Part shown: piece by piece, positions 8,539 to 17,336 of the stretch
Layout: each line of letters opens with the position of its first letter
Numbering within the stretch: the first letter of the stretch is position 1
From: Geodermatophilus marinus
GTDB taxonomy: Bacteria; Actinomycetota; Actinomycetes; Mycobacteriales; Geodermatophilaceae
Assembly: GCF_003428645.1 (NCBI RefSeq)
Contig: NZ_QVQH01000016.1
Location: 1 to 64,000, forward strand
Reading direction: 5' to 3'
Length of the DNA stretch: 64,000 nucleotides
Notes under the pieces: generated by a model
The model's database searches: none
What the model was told of the DNA's origin: nothing
Seen by the model: only the letters and a program-made list of their open reading frames with translations
Translations under genes and position numbers: made by a program

Positions 8539-9078
8539 TCAGCGCCAGCGGCGCGGGGCGTCGAGGCGCGCGCTGCGGCGGCCGGCCTCCTCGGCCCGGC
8601 GCAGCGCGCGCATGCCGTGCCCGGGCACCCGCCCGCGGCGCAGCGGTGCCCGGTCCGCACCGGCCGGCTGCGCCGGGCCGGGCCCGGGGGGCTCGACGGC
8701 GGCCGGGCGCACCGGTTCGTGACCGCGGAGGGGCCCGTCGAGGGTCAGCCGGTCCTCCAGCCCGGACACCCGCACCAGGCGGCGCGTGGCGGCCGGGGCC
8801 CCCACGATGCGGCACTGCCGGCCGGCGGGAGCGAGGGCGGCGGTGAACGCGGTCAGCGCGTGCAGACCGGAGCAGTCCCAGAAGTGCGCTCCGGCGACGT
8901 CGACGACGACGCTGGCGGTCCCCAGGCCGGCGGCCCGCTCCAGGGCAGCGGTCAGGCGGTCGAGGGTGGAGAGGTCGGCGTCGCCGGTGAGCCGGACGAC
9001 GACCTGGTCGGGGGCGGGGACGAGCGCTGTGTGCAGGTGGGGCACGAGGACTCCGGCGGTGTGCTGCACTCCCGCCAC
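8539..9078 (-). CDS. STAS-domain anti-sigma-factor antagonist
   Basis: The 179-residue protein has a STAS domain at residues about 20-115. Visible elements are VVVRLTGDADLSTLDRL, VVVDVAGAHFWDCSGLHAL with the DCSGL site where the phosphorylatable Ser sits, and the final strand VRVSGLEDRLTLDGPL. Such proteins bind anti-sigma kinases in partner-switching control. GTG 9078 is chosen; the frame stays open upstream as a shadow of the neighbouring dehydrogenase gene. The C-terminal 60 residues are Pro/Arg-rich and not part of the domain. No kinase partner lies alongside. Confidence 0.8.
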   Translation of the reverse strand: MAGVQHTAGVLVPHLHTALVPAPDQVVVRLTGDADLSTLDRLTAALERAAGLGTASVVVDVAGAHFWDCSGLHALTAFTAALAPAGRQCRIVGAPAATRRLVRVSGLEDRLTLDGPLRGHEPVRPAAVEPPGPGPAQPAGADRAPLRRGRVPGHGMRALRRAEEAGRRSARLDAPRRWR

Positions 9079-9237
9079 GTGGTTCGGGCGGTGGGCCGAC
9101 CGTAGTTCGATCGGCGAAGGATCACAACGCGGCGTGCTCGGCTCGTCGCACTCTGCTCCGGCGTGTCGACGTCGACCCGCCGGTGGTAGCGCTCTCCCGC
9201 CAGGCCGGCTGCGCGGGCGGTCGCGGGGAGCGGCACC

Positions 9238-10401
9238 ATGGCAGGCGTGGACGCCGAGGACTTCCGCCAGATCAGGGATGCCGTCCGTCAGCTCGTCCGG
9301 GAGGTCGCCGTCCCGCTCGAGGAGCGGATCGACGACGAGGACCGCATCCCCGACGAGCTGCGGGCCCGCATCGCCGAGATGGGGCTGTTCGGGTACGCGC
9401 TGCCCGAGGAGCACGGCGGCCTGGGGGTGTCGATGGCCGAGGACGTCGAGCTGGCGTTCGAGTTCGGCTACACGACCCCGGCCTTCCGCTCCCTGTTCGG
9501 CACCAACAACGGCATCGCCGGTCAGGTGATCGCCAAGTTCGGCAGCGAGGAGCAGAAGAAGGTCTACCTGCCGCGGCTGGCCGAGGGGTCGCTGATCGGC
9601 TCCTTCGCCCTCACGGAGGCCGAGGCCGGCTCCGATCCGGCCGGGCTGCGCACGACCGCCCGCCGGGACGGCGACTCGTGGGTGCTCAACGGCAGCAAGC
9701 GCTACATCACCAACGCGCCCCTGGCCGACCTGTTCGTCGTCTTCGCCCGCAGCGACCCCGAGCAGGCCGGCGGCCGCGGCATCTCCAGCTTCGTCGTGGA
9801 AGCGGGCACGCCGGGTCTGACCGTCGGCCCGAAGGACCGCAAGATGGGGCAGTCCGGGGCGTGGACGGCGGAGGTCTTCCTCGACGACGTGCGGGTGCCG
9901 GCCGACGCGCTCGTCGGCGAGGAGGGCCGCGGTTACTCCAGCGCGCTCACCGTCCTCTCCCGCGGCCGGCTGCACATCGCCGCGCTGTGCGTCGGCATGG
10001 CCCAGCGGGTGCTCGACGAGTCGGTCTCCTACGCCGCCACGGCCAAGCAGGGCGGGGCGCCGATCGGCCGGTTCCAGCTCGTCCAGGCCCAGCTCGCCGA
10101 CATGCACGCCGAGCTGCTGGCCGGGCGGGCCATGGTGCGCGAGGTGGCCGCCCGGTACGACTCGGGGGAGGACACCTCCATCGGCCCCTCGTCGGCCAAG
10201 CTGTTCTGCACCGAGATGGTCGGGCGCGCCGTCGACCGCGCCGTGCAGGTGCACGGCGGGCTGGGCTACCTGCGGACCACGCCGGTCGAGCGCTTCTACC
10301 GCGACGCCCGGCTGTACCGGCTCTACGAGGGCACCAGCGAGGTGCAGCGGGTCATCATCGGCGGCGGGCTGCTGCGCGCCGCCGGCATGCCGCGTGGGTG
10401 A
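9238..10401 (+). CDS. Acyl-CoA dehydrogenase family protein
   Basis: The 387-residue protein has the full acyl-CoA dehydrogenase architecture: N-terminal helices, the FALTEAEAGSDPAG segment that contacts FAD and substrate, a middle beta domain with WVLNGSKRYITNA, and a C-terminal domain ending in YRLYEGTSEVQ with the probable catalytic Glu. It should oxidise an acyl-CoA to the enoyl-CoA using FAD, in the cytoplasm; chain length is not readable. ATG 9238 follows a GGGGAGCGGC region. A thioesterase gene follows, which suits a fatty-acid or acyl-CoA role. Confidence 0.9.
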   Translation: MAGVDAEDFRQIRDAVRQLVREVAVPLEERIDDEDRIPDELRARIAEMGLFGYALPEEHGGLGVSMAEDVELAFEFGYTTPAFRSLFGTNNGIAGQVIAKFGSEEQKKVYLPRLAEGSLIGSFALTEAEAGSDPAGLRTTARRDGDSWVLNGSKRYITNAPLADLFVVFARSDPEQAGGRGISSFVVEAGTPGLTVGPKDRKMGQSGAWTAEVFLDDVRVPADALVGEEGRGYSSALTVLSRGRLHIAALCVGMAQRVLDESVSYAATAKQGGAPIGRFQLVQAQLADMHAELLAGRAMVREVAARYDSGEDTSIGPSSAKLFCTEMVGRAVDRAVQVHGGLGYLRTTPVERFYRDARLYRLYEGTSEVQRVIIGGGLLRAAGMPRG

Positions 10402-10403
10402 CG

Positions 10404-10430
10404 GAGGGCCCCGCCCTCCCCACCCCTCGC
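10404..10430 (+). terminator. Post-stop hairpin and conserved tail (family A, copy 2)
   Basis: Directly after the dehydrogenase stop codon lies GAGGGC-CCC-GCCCTC (10404-10418), overlapping CCTCCCCACCCCTCGC (10415-10430). The tail is identical to copy 1 at 8512-8527 on the other strand. Confidence 0.5.
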
Positions 10431-10528
10431 ACGCTCGGGGCGGTGCCCTGGGCGGGGCCGGTGGACCGGAGGAACCGGACGGTCGCGGCCCCGGGCTCTC
10501 CGAGCAGCAGCGGGCCGCCCGCCGCGCC

Positions 10529-11176
10529 GTGGTGGGGGACCTCGGCGACGCGCTGCGCGAGCTCGCCGACGCCGCGGTCCGCACCGAGGTCGCCGAGGAG
10601 GAGCTGGCCGCCGTCGCCGCGGACGCCCGGGGCCTGGCCGCCCGGCTGCGCGCCGACGCCCGCAGCCCGTACGAGGTGGCCCGCGTGGACGACCCGGAGC
10701 GGGCCGAGCGGTGGTACAGCCCGGTCTACGGGCCGGGCAGCCCCGTGGCCCCCGCCCTGGAGGCCTCCGACACCCCCGACGGGCGGGCCACCGGCCGGGT
10801 CACCGTCGGCAAGGCGCACGAGGGCCCGCTGGGCCTGGTGCACGGCGGGGTCGTGGCCACCCTGCTCGACCACGTGCTGGCCCGCGCCGTGCGGGCGGCC
10901 GGGCACGGCGGCCTGACGGCCACCCTCACCGTCCGCTACCGGCGACCCGTGCGGCTCGGCGTCCCGCTGCTGCTCGACGCCGAGGCGGGCACCGTGCAGG
11001 GCCGGCGGACCACCGCCACCGCCCGGCTGGTCGCCGAGGCCGAGCCGGACGTCGTCCTGGCCGAGGCCGAGGGCCTGTTCGTGGCGATGCGCGCCGCGCG
11101 GGCCGCGGAGGTGTTCGCCGCCACCGGCCGGAGCATCGGGGCCTGGAGCGCCCCGGATCAGCCCGCCGGGGACTGA
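10529..11176 (+). CDS. PaaI-type hotdog-fold thioesterase
   Basis: The product (215 residues from GTG 10529) has an N-terminal helical part and a hotdog domain with the motif GPLGLVHGGVVATLLDHVLA, typical of PaaI/YdiI-like acyl-CoA thioesterases. TVRYRRPVRLG and a late VLAEAEGLFVAM strand follow. It probably hydrolyses an acyl-CoA. The frame is open to GTG 10394, but that extension overlaps the post-stop element of the dehydrogenase gene and is Gly/Pro-rich, so I prefer the later start. Its 3' end overlaps the convergent epimerase gene by 19 bases. Confidence 0.8.
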   Translation: MVGDLGDALRELADAAVRTEVAEEELAAVAADARGLAARLRADARSPYEVARVDDPERAERWYSPVYGPGSPVAPALEASDTPDGRATGRVTVGKAHEGPLGLVHGGVVATLLDHVLARAVRAAGHGGLTATLTVRYRRPVRLGVPLLLDAEAGTVQGRRTTATARLVAEAEPDVVLAEAEGLFVAMRAARAAEVFAATGRSIGAWSAPDQPAGD

Positions 11177-12246
11177 CCGGAGGGGGCGTCGGCGGGGTGC
11201 AGGAGCGGCCCGGTGCCGCCCTCGCCCCGGCCGAGCGCGGCGACGAACCGGCGCAGCACGTCGTCGCCCCGGTGGGCCGGCGTCCAGTCCAGGAGCCGCC
11301 GGGCCCGGCCGGTGTCCAGGGCCGGCGCCTGCGTGGCGATGTCCAGCCAGCCGGGCTCGGTCGGCACCACCCGGGTGTGGAAGGCGGCCGACAGCCCGGT
11401 GCGCAGCAGCAGGGACGGGAACGGGACCCGGACGGTGCCCAGGGCGTGCGCCAGCGCGCCGGGGTCCAGGGTGGGCCCGGCGGCCAGGTTGAAGGGGCCG
11501 GGCGCGCGGCGGTCGAGCATCCGCACGATCCCGTCGGCCACGTCGTCGGCGTGGATCAGCTGCACGCGCAGGTCGGGGAGGGGCAGCGGCAGCAGCCGGG
11601 CCAGCCGGCCGGGCACCAGGCGGGCCGCGCCGAACACCAGCGGGCCGAGGAAGTAGCGGGCGATCTCGCTGCCGGCCTCGGGCTGCAGCACCAGGGTGGG
11701 GCGGACGACGGTGACCGTGGTGTCGGGCGAGCGGGCCGACAGCTCCCGCAGCAGGCGCTCGGCCTCGGCCTTGTCCCGGCTGTACTGCGACGTGGGGATC
11801 CCCGTGGTCGGCCAGTCCTCGCCGACCTCCCGGTCCCCGCCGCCGCCGGCGTACGTGCCGAGCGAGGACAGGTGCACCACGTGCGGGACGCCGGCGGCCA
11901 CCGCGGCCTCGACCACCCGGCGGGTGCCGTCGACGTTGACCCGGTGCAGCCGCTCGGGCTGCAGGCCCGGCTGCAGCGCCCACGCGCAGTGCACCACGGC
12001 GTCCGCCCCGTCGAGGAAGGACCCGAGCAGGGTCCGGCTGGTCGGCTCGCCGAGGTCGGCCAGGTGCCAGCGCACCCGGTCGTAGGGAGCGGTCTCCGGC
12101 GGCTTCCGGCGGGCCAGCCCGCGCACCTCGGCGACACCGCTCGCGGGGTCGGTCAGCCGCCGCAGCAGCGCCGTCCCCACGTTGCCGCTGGCGCCGGTGA
12201 CGGCCACCGTCATGCCCTTCAGGTGGTCCGGGGTCAGTGCCTCCAT
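11158..12246 (-). CDS. NAD-dependent epimerase/dehydratase (extended SDR) family protein
   Basis: The 362-residue protein has a Rossmann NAD(P)-binding motif VTGASGNVGTALL near residue 15. It continues with HCAWALQPGLQ, an SSLGTYAG segment and the active-site-like Y-x3-K in SQYSRDKAEAE, followed by VRPTLVLQPE. These fit the extended short-chain dehydrogenase group that modifies nucleotide sugars or similar substrates. ATG 12246 (MEALTP) is chosen; the frame runs to 12279 without a better start. The substrate is not identifiable, and the neighbours do not define a pathway. Confidence 0.8.
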   Translation of the reverse strand: MEALTPDHLKGMTVAVTGASGNVGTALLRRLTDPASGVAEVRGLARRKPPETAPYDRVRWHLADLGEPTSRTLLGSFLDGADAVVHCAWALQPGLQPERLHRVNVDGTRRVVEAAVAAGVPHVVHLSSLGTYAGGGGDREVGEDWPTTGIPTSQYSRDKAEAERLLRELSARSPDTTVTVVRPTLVLQPEAGSEIARYFLGPLVFGAARLVPGRLARLLPLPLPDLRVQLIHADDVADGIVRMLDRRAPGPFNLAAGPTLDPGALAHALGTVRVPFPSLLLRTGLSAAFHTRVVPTEPGWLDIATQAPALDTGRARRLLDWTPAHRGDDVLRRFVAALGRGEGGTGPLLHPADAPSGQSPAG

Positions 12247-12355
12247 GGCCCGTCGGCTACCCGCGCAGCGCCCCGGCAACCCGGCAGGGGCGCAGGCCGG
12301 GGGAGACCCCGGCCACGAGCAGCGCGTGGGCGGCGGTGGCCGGCCCCCGCCGCGG

Positions 12356-13687
12356 TCAGTCGCCCGGGTCGTCCAGGGCCCGGCCGCGGCGCTCCGGCAG
12401 GAGCGCGCCGCCGGCGGCGGCGAGCACGAAGGCCGCCGCGAAGACGCCGAAGACCAGGCCGTTCCCGCCGGCGGCCAGCAGCGGCGGCACGCACAGCGGC
12501 GCGGCGACGGAGGCGATCCGGCCGAAGCCCGCCGCGGCCCCGGCGCCGGTGGCCCGCAGTGCGGTCGGGTAGGCCTCGGGGGTGGCGGCGTAGACCGCCC
12601 CCCAGGCGCCGAGGTTGGCGAAGGACAGCACCATCCCGGTGACCAGGACGGCGGTGTCCCCCTCGGCCACGGCGAACAGCCCGGCGCCGACCGCCGAGCC
12701 GGCCAGGAAGGTCACCAGCGTCGGCCGCCGCCCCCAGCGCTCGATGAGCCAGGCCGCCGTCGCGTACCCCGGCAGCTGGGCCAGCGTGATCAGCAGCGTG
12801 AAGCCGAAGGACCGGACCAGCGAGAAGCCCGAGGCCACCAGCAGCGTCGGCAGCCAGATGAAGGCGCCGTAGTAGCCGAAGTTGATCCCGAACCAGACCG
12901 CCCACAGGGCGCCGGTCGGCCGGCGGTGGCCCGGCGCCCACAGCGCGCGCACCCCCGGGGTGCGGCCCGGTGCGGCCGGCGCCGGCGAGGGGACGGCGGC
13001 GACGCCGGCGGCCCGCTCGAACCGGCGGACGGCGGCCTCGGCCTCACCGACCCGCCCGCGCAGCTCCAGGAAGCGCACCGACTCGGGCAGCCCCCGGCGC
13101 ACCACGACCGCGTACGCGGCCGGGACCGCGCCCAGCGCCAGCGCCCAGCGCCACCCGGCGTCGGACGCCGGGACGACGAAGTAGCCGATCAGCGCGGCCA
13201 GGAGCCACCCCACCGCCCAGAACGCCTCGAGCGCGACGACCACCCGGCCCCGGATCCGCGCGGGGGCGTACTCGCTGACCAGCGTCGAGGCCACCGGCAG
13301 CTCGGCGCCGAGGCCCAGGCCGATGAGGAACCGGAAGACCAGCAGGGCGCCCACCGACCACGACAGCGCGGCGGCCCCCGTGGCGAGCCCGAAGACGAGC
13401 AGGGTGAGCGCGAAGACCTGGCGGCGGCCGATGCGGTCGGCCAGCAGCCCGCCGAGCGTCGCGCCCAGCGCCATCCCGACGAAGCCGATCGACCCGATCC
13501 ACGACAGCTCGGTCGGGGTGAGCGCCCACTGCACGGCCAGGGCGGCCATCACGAAGGAGATGAGGCCGACGTCCATCGCGTCCAGGGCCCAGCCGACGCC
13601 CGAGCCGACGACCAGCCGGCCGTGCTGGCGGGTGAAGGGCAGCCGGTCCAGCCGCTCGGCGCGGGTCGCGGTGGTCGTCCCGGTCAT
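12356..13687 (-). CDS. MFS transporter, sugar/aromatic-acid porter type
   Basis: The 443-residue protein has 12 predicted transmembrane helices and the MFS loop motif GGLLADRIGRRQVFAL after helix 2. A related motif, WLIERWGRRPTLV, lies in the second half, and RIRGRVVVALEAFWAVG lies near helix 5. The pattern resembles SV2/AAHS-type proton symporters; the substrate is unknown. ATG 13687 overlaps the stop of the upstream DUF1264 gene by four bases (ATGA), so the two are co-transcribed and translationally coupled. Confidence 0.85.
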   Translation of the reverse strand: MTGTTTATRAERLDRLPFTRQHGRLVVGSGVGWALDAMDVGLISFVMAALAVQWALTPTELSWIGSIGFVGMALGATLGGLLADRIGRRQVFALTLLVFGLATGAAALSWSVGALLVFRFLIGLGLGAELPVASTLVSEYAPARIRGRVVVALEAFWAVGWLLAALIGYFVVPASDAGWRWALALGAVPAAYAVVVRRGLPESVRFLELRGRVGEAEAAVRRFERAAGVAAVPSPAPAAPGRTPGVRALWAPGHRRPTGALWAVWFGINFGYYGAFIWLPTLLVASGFSLVRSFGFTLLITLAQLPGYATAAWLIERWGRRPTLVTFLAGSAVGAGLFAVAEGDTAVLVTGMVLSFANLGAWGAVYAATPEAYPTALRATGAGAAAGFGRIASVAAPLCVPPLLAAGGNGLVFGVFAAAFVLAAAGGALLPERRGRALDDPGD

Positions 13688-14412
13688 CCCGGTGGGGCCT
13701 CCCGCACGTCCACGACGCCGGGCACGGGGGTGGCGGCGGGGAAGGCCGCCCGGAGCGCGTCCACGCCGTGCTGGGGGTGTGCCCGGGAGGTGAGGTCCTG
13801 CCGCCGGCGGCGCTCGTCGGCGGTGTCGAGCCCCATGGCCTCGTCCCGGTCCCGCTCCAGCGCCGGGTCGCACTCGCCGTCGCGGTTGAACGACCACATC
13901 AGCACCGGGTCGCCCAGGGGCAGGTCGTGCCCGGGCCGGCCGTCGTGGCGGCCGGTGTGCCAGGTGTGCCAGGTCTTGCCGTAGCTGTTGAGCAGCCGGG
14001 CCATGAAGGCGTGCTCGGCGGCCGCGGGCAGGCCGGGGGCGACCAGCGTCCCGGAGAGCACCTCGAAGTTGTGCGGGTGCCAGTAGGGCCGCTCGTCGTC
14101 CGGCAGCGTGCCGAACAGGTGCTCGGAGACGATGTACTCGATGCCGATGAGGTTGGCCTCGCGGGTGTTGCCGTCGAAGATGACGCACTGCAGGAGGTCG
14201 TCGTCGACCACGCGGCAGTAGTGGTGGGCCTCCATCTGCATGGCCGGGTCGTCCTTGGCGCAGTGGAACCCGACGACGTAGACGTGGAAGGCGCGCAGGG
14301 GTGTCGTCTCCTGGAGCACGTGGGCCCCCTGCTCCAGGACGGCGAGCCAGGCGCCCTTGTCGCGGCCGGCCGGGCGGACCGGGCTGTGCCGGGCGCGGAT
14401 CGCCGGGTTCAC
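13684..14412 (-). CDS. DUF1264 (OBAP-like) family protein
   Basis: The 242-residue protein carries the DUF1264 signature: PLRAFHVYVVGFHCAKDD, MQMEAHHYCRVVDDDLLQC, IGIEYIVSEHLF and PYWHPHNFEVLSG. The family includes plant oil-body-associated proteins and many bacterial members of unknown function. Conserved His and Cys residues suggest metal binding, but no reaction is known. GTG 14412 is chosen because it starts the conserved part and lies 5 bases after the stop of the small lipoprotein gene. It is followed by, and coupled to, the MFS transporter. Confidence 0.8.
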   Translation of the reverse strand: MNPAIRARHSPVRPAGRDKGAWLAVLEQGAHVLQETTPLRAFHVYVVGFHCAKDDPAMQMEAHHYCRVVDDDLLQCVIFDGNTREANLIGIEYIVSEHLFGTLPDDERPYWHPHNFEVLSGTLVAPGLPAAAEHAFMARLLNSYGKTWHTWHTGRHDGRPGHDLPLGDPVLMWSFNRDGECDPALERDRDEAMGLDTADERRRRQDLTSRAHPQHGVDALRAAFPAATPVPGVVDVREAPPG

Positions 14413-14417
14413 CGTCC

Positions 14418-14609
14418 TCAGCCCTCGTCCTCGCCGTCGGTGGCGTCGTCGACCTCCTGCTCGACCTCGTCCTGGACGTCCTCGACCTCCTGCTCGACGC
14501 CGTCGTCGACGACGTCCTCGCCGCAGGCGGCGGTGGTGAACGTGGCGGCCGCGATCGCGAACGCGGCGGCGGTGGCGCGCAGCAGGCGGGGGCGGGTGGA
14601 CGCGGGCAC
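14418..14609 (-). CDS. Small acidic lipoprotein
   Basis: This 63-residue protein has a basic N-terminus, a hydrophobic Ala-rich signal segment and a lipobox-like TTAAC. A very acidic tail follows, built from a repeated E-V-E/Q-D unit. It is probably lipid-anchored on the outer face of the membrane. The function is unknown. It lies 5 bases upstream of the DUF1264 gene in the same direction and begins a three-gene unit with the MFS transporter. Confidence 0.65.
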   Translation of the reverse strand: MPASTRPRLLRATAAAFAIAAATFTTAACGEDVVDDGVEQEVEDVQDEVEQEVDDATDGEDEG

Positions 14610-14680
14610 GGGCGGTACCTCCTGTGTCGGGCGGCTCTGTCCCCGTGCCCTTCCCTCGGAGCACCCGCCCGTAACCGGCG

Positions 14681-14730
14681 GGAGCGGGGTGGATCCGTCG
14701 GCGTCACGACCGACGGATCCACCCCGCTCC
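14681..14730. terminator. Perfect 20-bp inverted repeat, BamHI-type palindrome family (copy 1)
   Basis: The left arm GGAGCGGGGTGGATCCGTCG (14681-14700) is exactly complementary to 14711-14730, with a 10-base loop whose end bases can also pair. It lies downstream of the 76-residue minus-strand gene and before the lipoprotein gene, so it can end that transcript. A related hairpin with the same core is at 25076-25123. Confidence 0.75.
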
Positions 14731-14738
14731 GCGGGGGG

Positions 14739-14969
14739 TCAGCTGCCGAGGCGCGCCTTCAGGAGGGCCTTGCCCTGCTCGCCCCCCTTCTGGCTCTCGT
14801 GCTGGGCCTTGCGGAAGAAGTCGGCGAGCTCGGAGTCGCCGTCGCGCTCGGCGTCCTGGATGTAGGTCTGCAGCCGCAGCGCGTTGCTGAGGCTCTGCTC
14901 GGTGAACCAGAGGAGGTCGTAGTGCTTGTCCTTGGTCCCGGTCACGTCGCCGGTCTCGGTGCTGCTCAT
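14739..14969 (-). CDS. Conserved hypothetical small protein
   Basis: The 76-residue protein is soluble, highly charged and mainly helical (DLLWFTEQSLSNALRLQTYI, then ADFFRKAQHESQKGGEQ). I do not recognise a named domain. The helical arrangement with spaced Glu, His and Asp residues recalls ferritin-like or rubrerythrin-like small proteins, but that is weak. ATG 14969 has a GGGAGGACC ribosome binding site. A strong hairpin follows 9 bases after its stop. Confidence 0.6.
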   Translation of the reverse strand: MSSTETGDVTGTKDKHYDLLWFTEQSLSNALRLQTYIQDAERDGDSELADFFRKAQHESQKGGEQGKALLKARLGS

Positions 14970-15054
14970 GACGAGGGTCCTCCCGGTGCTCGGGTGGTCA
15001 TCCGGACGGCTGTGGCCTACCCCACATCGGGGGGATGGAACGCGCCGGGACCGG

Positions 15055-15888
15055 TCAGCCGTGGTCGGCCACGTGCCGGGCCACCAGGGCCGCGGTGCGC
15101 GCGGGGGCGAGCTCGGGCACCCAGTGCGGGAGCCCGTCGAGGACCTCCAGCCGGTACGGCGCGTCGACGTGCCGGTGGGTGCCCTCGGTGGCGGTACGGC
15201 CCAGGGCGGGGTCCGCGGTGCTCCAGACGTGCAGCGTGGGCACCCGCACCGGGCCCACCGGGTCCGACGCGGCCAGCGGCAGGGCGCGGTACCAGGCCAG
15301 CGCCGCCGAGAGCGCCCCGGGCTCGCGCATCCGGCGGGCGTACCGGTCGGCGGTGGCCTCCGGCAGCCCGCTGCGGTGCAGCAGCCGGCGCAGCGGCGCC
15401 GCGCCTCGGGCGAGCAGCAGCCGCTCGGGCAGGAGGGGCAGCTGGAACACCCCGACGTAGACCGACCGGAGCGCCTGGCCGCCGGTGACGCAGGCCCGCG
15501 CCATCGCCGCCGGGTGCGGCACCGACACCGCGGTCAGCGTGCGCACCCGGTCCGGGTGCCGGGCGGCCAGCGCCCAGCCGACGACCGCGCCCCAGTCGTG
15601 GCCCACGACGTGCGCCCGCCGCAGCCCGGCGGCGTCGAGCAGGGCCAGCACGTCGGCGGTGAGCTCCCGCAGCCGGTACGGCGCCCGTCCCGCCGGGCGG
15701 GCGCCGGGGGAGTAGCCGCGCTGGTCGGGGGCCAGGGTGCGCAGGCCGAAGGCGTGCAGGAGCGGGGCGACGTCGTCCCAGGCGCCGGCGTCCTGCGGGA
15801 AGCCGTGCAGCAGGACGACGGGGTCGCCACCGGGCGGGCCGCCGTCCCGGACGTCGAAGGCCAGGTCGCCGCGCCGGAAGCCGTCCAC
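15055..15888 (-). CDS. Alpha/beta-fold hydrolase, epoxide-hydrolase/dehalogenase-like
   Basis: The 277-residue protein has the oxyanion motif LLHGFPQD, the DQRGYS motif and the nucleophile elbow GHDWGA, in which the nucleophile is Asp rather than Ser. That points to the epoxide hydrolase/haloalkane dehalogenase group. A late HVWSTAD contributes an acidic residue and LPHWVPE the catalytic His. The substrate is unknown. GTG 15888 is chosen because it starts the conserved part, although the frame is open further upstream. It follows a cation/proton antiporter in the same direction, separated by 58 bases. Confidence 0.85.
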   Translation of the reverse strand: MDGFRRGDLAFDVRDGGPPGGDPVVLLHGFPQDAGAWDDVAPLLHAFGLRTLAPDQRGYSPGARPAGRAPYRLRELTADVLALLDAAGLRRAHVVGHDWGAVVGWALAARHPDRVRTLTAVSVPHPAAMARACVTGGQALRSVYVGVFQLPLLPERLLLARGAAPLRRLLHRSGLPEATADRYARRMREPGALSAALAWYRALPLAASDPVGPVRVPTLHVWSTADPALGRTATEGTHRHVDAPYRLEVLDGLPHWVPELAPARTAALVARHVADHG

Positions 15889-15946
15889 CCCGGAACCGTG
15901 CCCGGCGGCGGGTCCGCCCGCCACCCCGGGGTGCCGCTCGCCGGGC

Positions 15947-17173
15947 TCAGGACCCGGTGCCGGGGCCCACCCCCCGCTCCCCGGACGCGGCGGTGCTCCC
16001 CGTCGTGCCCGCGGAGGGGGCCGCCGGCCGGTCGATCGCCACCGCCAGGGCCGGCAGCAGGAGCACGGTGAGCGCCCCCGCACCGACCAGCGCCGCGGCG
16101 TCGGCCGAGGAGAGGAGGTCGTTGCGCTGCCCGATCTCGGCCAGCGCCACGAGCACCGGCAGCGCCGTGGCCGAGACCAGCACCGTCTGCACCCGCTGGC
16201 GGGCGGGCAGCACCGCCCGGTAGACGCCCAGCGCGGGCAGCCCGCGGACGGCGACCATCAGCCCGAAGAAGAGCAGCACGAGCAGCGGCGCCGCCGCGAT
16301 CGCCTCGAGGTCCAGGCCCATCCCCGAGTAGACGAAGAAGACCGGCACGAAGAAGCCGTAGCCGACGGCGTCCAGCTTGGACTCCAGCGTCGGCGAGGAG
16401 GCACCCACCCAGTGCCGCAGCACCATGCCGGCCAGGAAGGCGCCGAGCACGGCGTCCAGGTGGACCTGGTCGGTGACGGCGATCAGCGCCACCAGCAGCA
16501 GCATCGTCGCGCGCAGGGTGACCTGCGCGGTCTCGTGCTGGTTGAGGAGCACCACGGTGGACAGCCGGCTGCCCTCCCGCAGCAGGTGCCGACCGGCGGC
16601 GAGCGCGCCGGCGAAGGCCGCGACCGCGCCGATGGAGAGCAGGGCGGTGAAGCGGCTCTGCGTGCCGAGGAACACCGCGATCGCCACCACGGGGAACAGC
16701 TCCCCGACGCCGCCGGCGGCGAGCAGGTAGCGCCCGAACCGGCCGTGCAGGAGCCCGTGCTCCCGGAGGATCGGCAGCAGGGTCCCCAGCGCGGTGGTCG
16801 TCAGGCCGATGGCCACCGGGACGGCGGACTCCACCAGGCCGACCGCGGTGAAGCCGGTCGCGATCCCGAGGGCCAGCACGGCCGAGATCCCCCAGGCGCC
16901 GATCGCCCGGCGCCCCGGGTCTGCCCGCAGCAGCCGCAGGTCGAACTCGTAGCCGGCGAGCAGGAAGACGAAGCCCAGGCCGACGTCGGCGAGGACCTGC
17001 ACGTCCCCGGGCGAGCTGAGCCCCAGCGCGGAGGGGCCGATCGCGACGCCCCCGGCCAGCAGCAGGACGACCTGGGGCACCGGGAGGCGCGGCAGCAGCC
17101 CGACGAGGACCGGCGCGAGCAGCGAGACGGCCAGGACGGCGACCAGCGCGTCGATCGCGACGACCCCGTCCAC
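15947..17173 (-). CDS. Cation:proton antiporter (CPA2 family)
   Basis: The 408-residue membrane protein has about 12 helices and CPA2 features: PVPQVVLLLAGGVAIGPSALGL near the start, LGFVFLLAGYEFDL, and a middle LDAVLGAFLAGMVL segment. It lacks the cytosolic TrkA-N domain of KefB/KefC. It probably exchanges Na+ or K+ for protons. GTG 17173 fits the first helix. The C-terminal 30 residues are Ser/Thr/Gly-rich and cytosolic. Nothing in the surrounding sequence reveals its regulation. Confidence 0.82.
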   Translation of the reverse strand: MDGVVAIDALVAVLAVSLLAPVLVGLLPRLPVPQVVLLLAGGVAIGPSALGLSSPGDVQVLADVGLGFVFLLAGYEFDLRLLRADPGRRAIGAWGISAVLALGIATGFTAVGLVESAVPVAIGLTTTALGTLLPILREHGLLHGRFGRYLLAAGGVGELFPVVAIAVFLGTQSRFTALLSIGAVAAFAGALAAGRHLLREGSRLSTVVLLNQHETAQVTLRATMLLLVALIAVTDQVHLDAVLGAFLAGMVLRHWVGASSPTLESKLDAVGYGFFVPVFFVYSGMGLDLEAIAAAPLLVLLFFGLMVAVRGLPALGVYRAVLPARQRVQTVLVSATALPVLVALAEIGQRNDLLSSADAAALVGAGALTVLLLPALAVAIDRPAAPSAGTTGSTAASGERGVGPGTGS

Positions 17174-17336
17174 CGGCCTCTCCCGTCCACGGCCCCGGGG
17201 CGGGTGGGCCCGCCGCGCGGGAGGGGAGATCGTCGCGCGGACGGGCCGGGTGCGTCCACACCCCTCCGTCCGCGACCCCGGCCGGGGCCGGGGTGCACGA
17301 GCCGTCGCCGGACGCGACGGCGGGGGATCCGGGAGG

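Noticed and set aside
8539-10584. A 681-codon open frame on the minus strand opposite the acyl-CoA dehydrogenase gene
   Set aside because: Only its last 179 codons form a real STAS gene. The rest is the antisense shadow of the dehydrogenase and thioesterase, with Gly/Pro/Arg-rich sequence.
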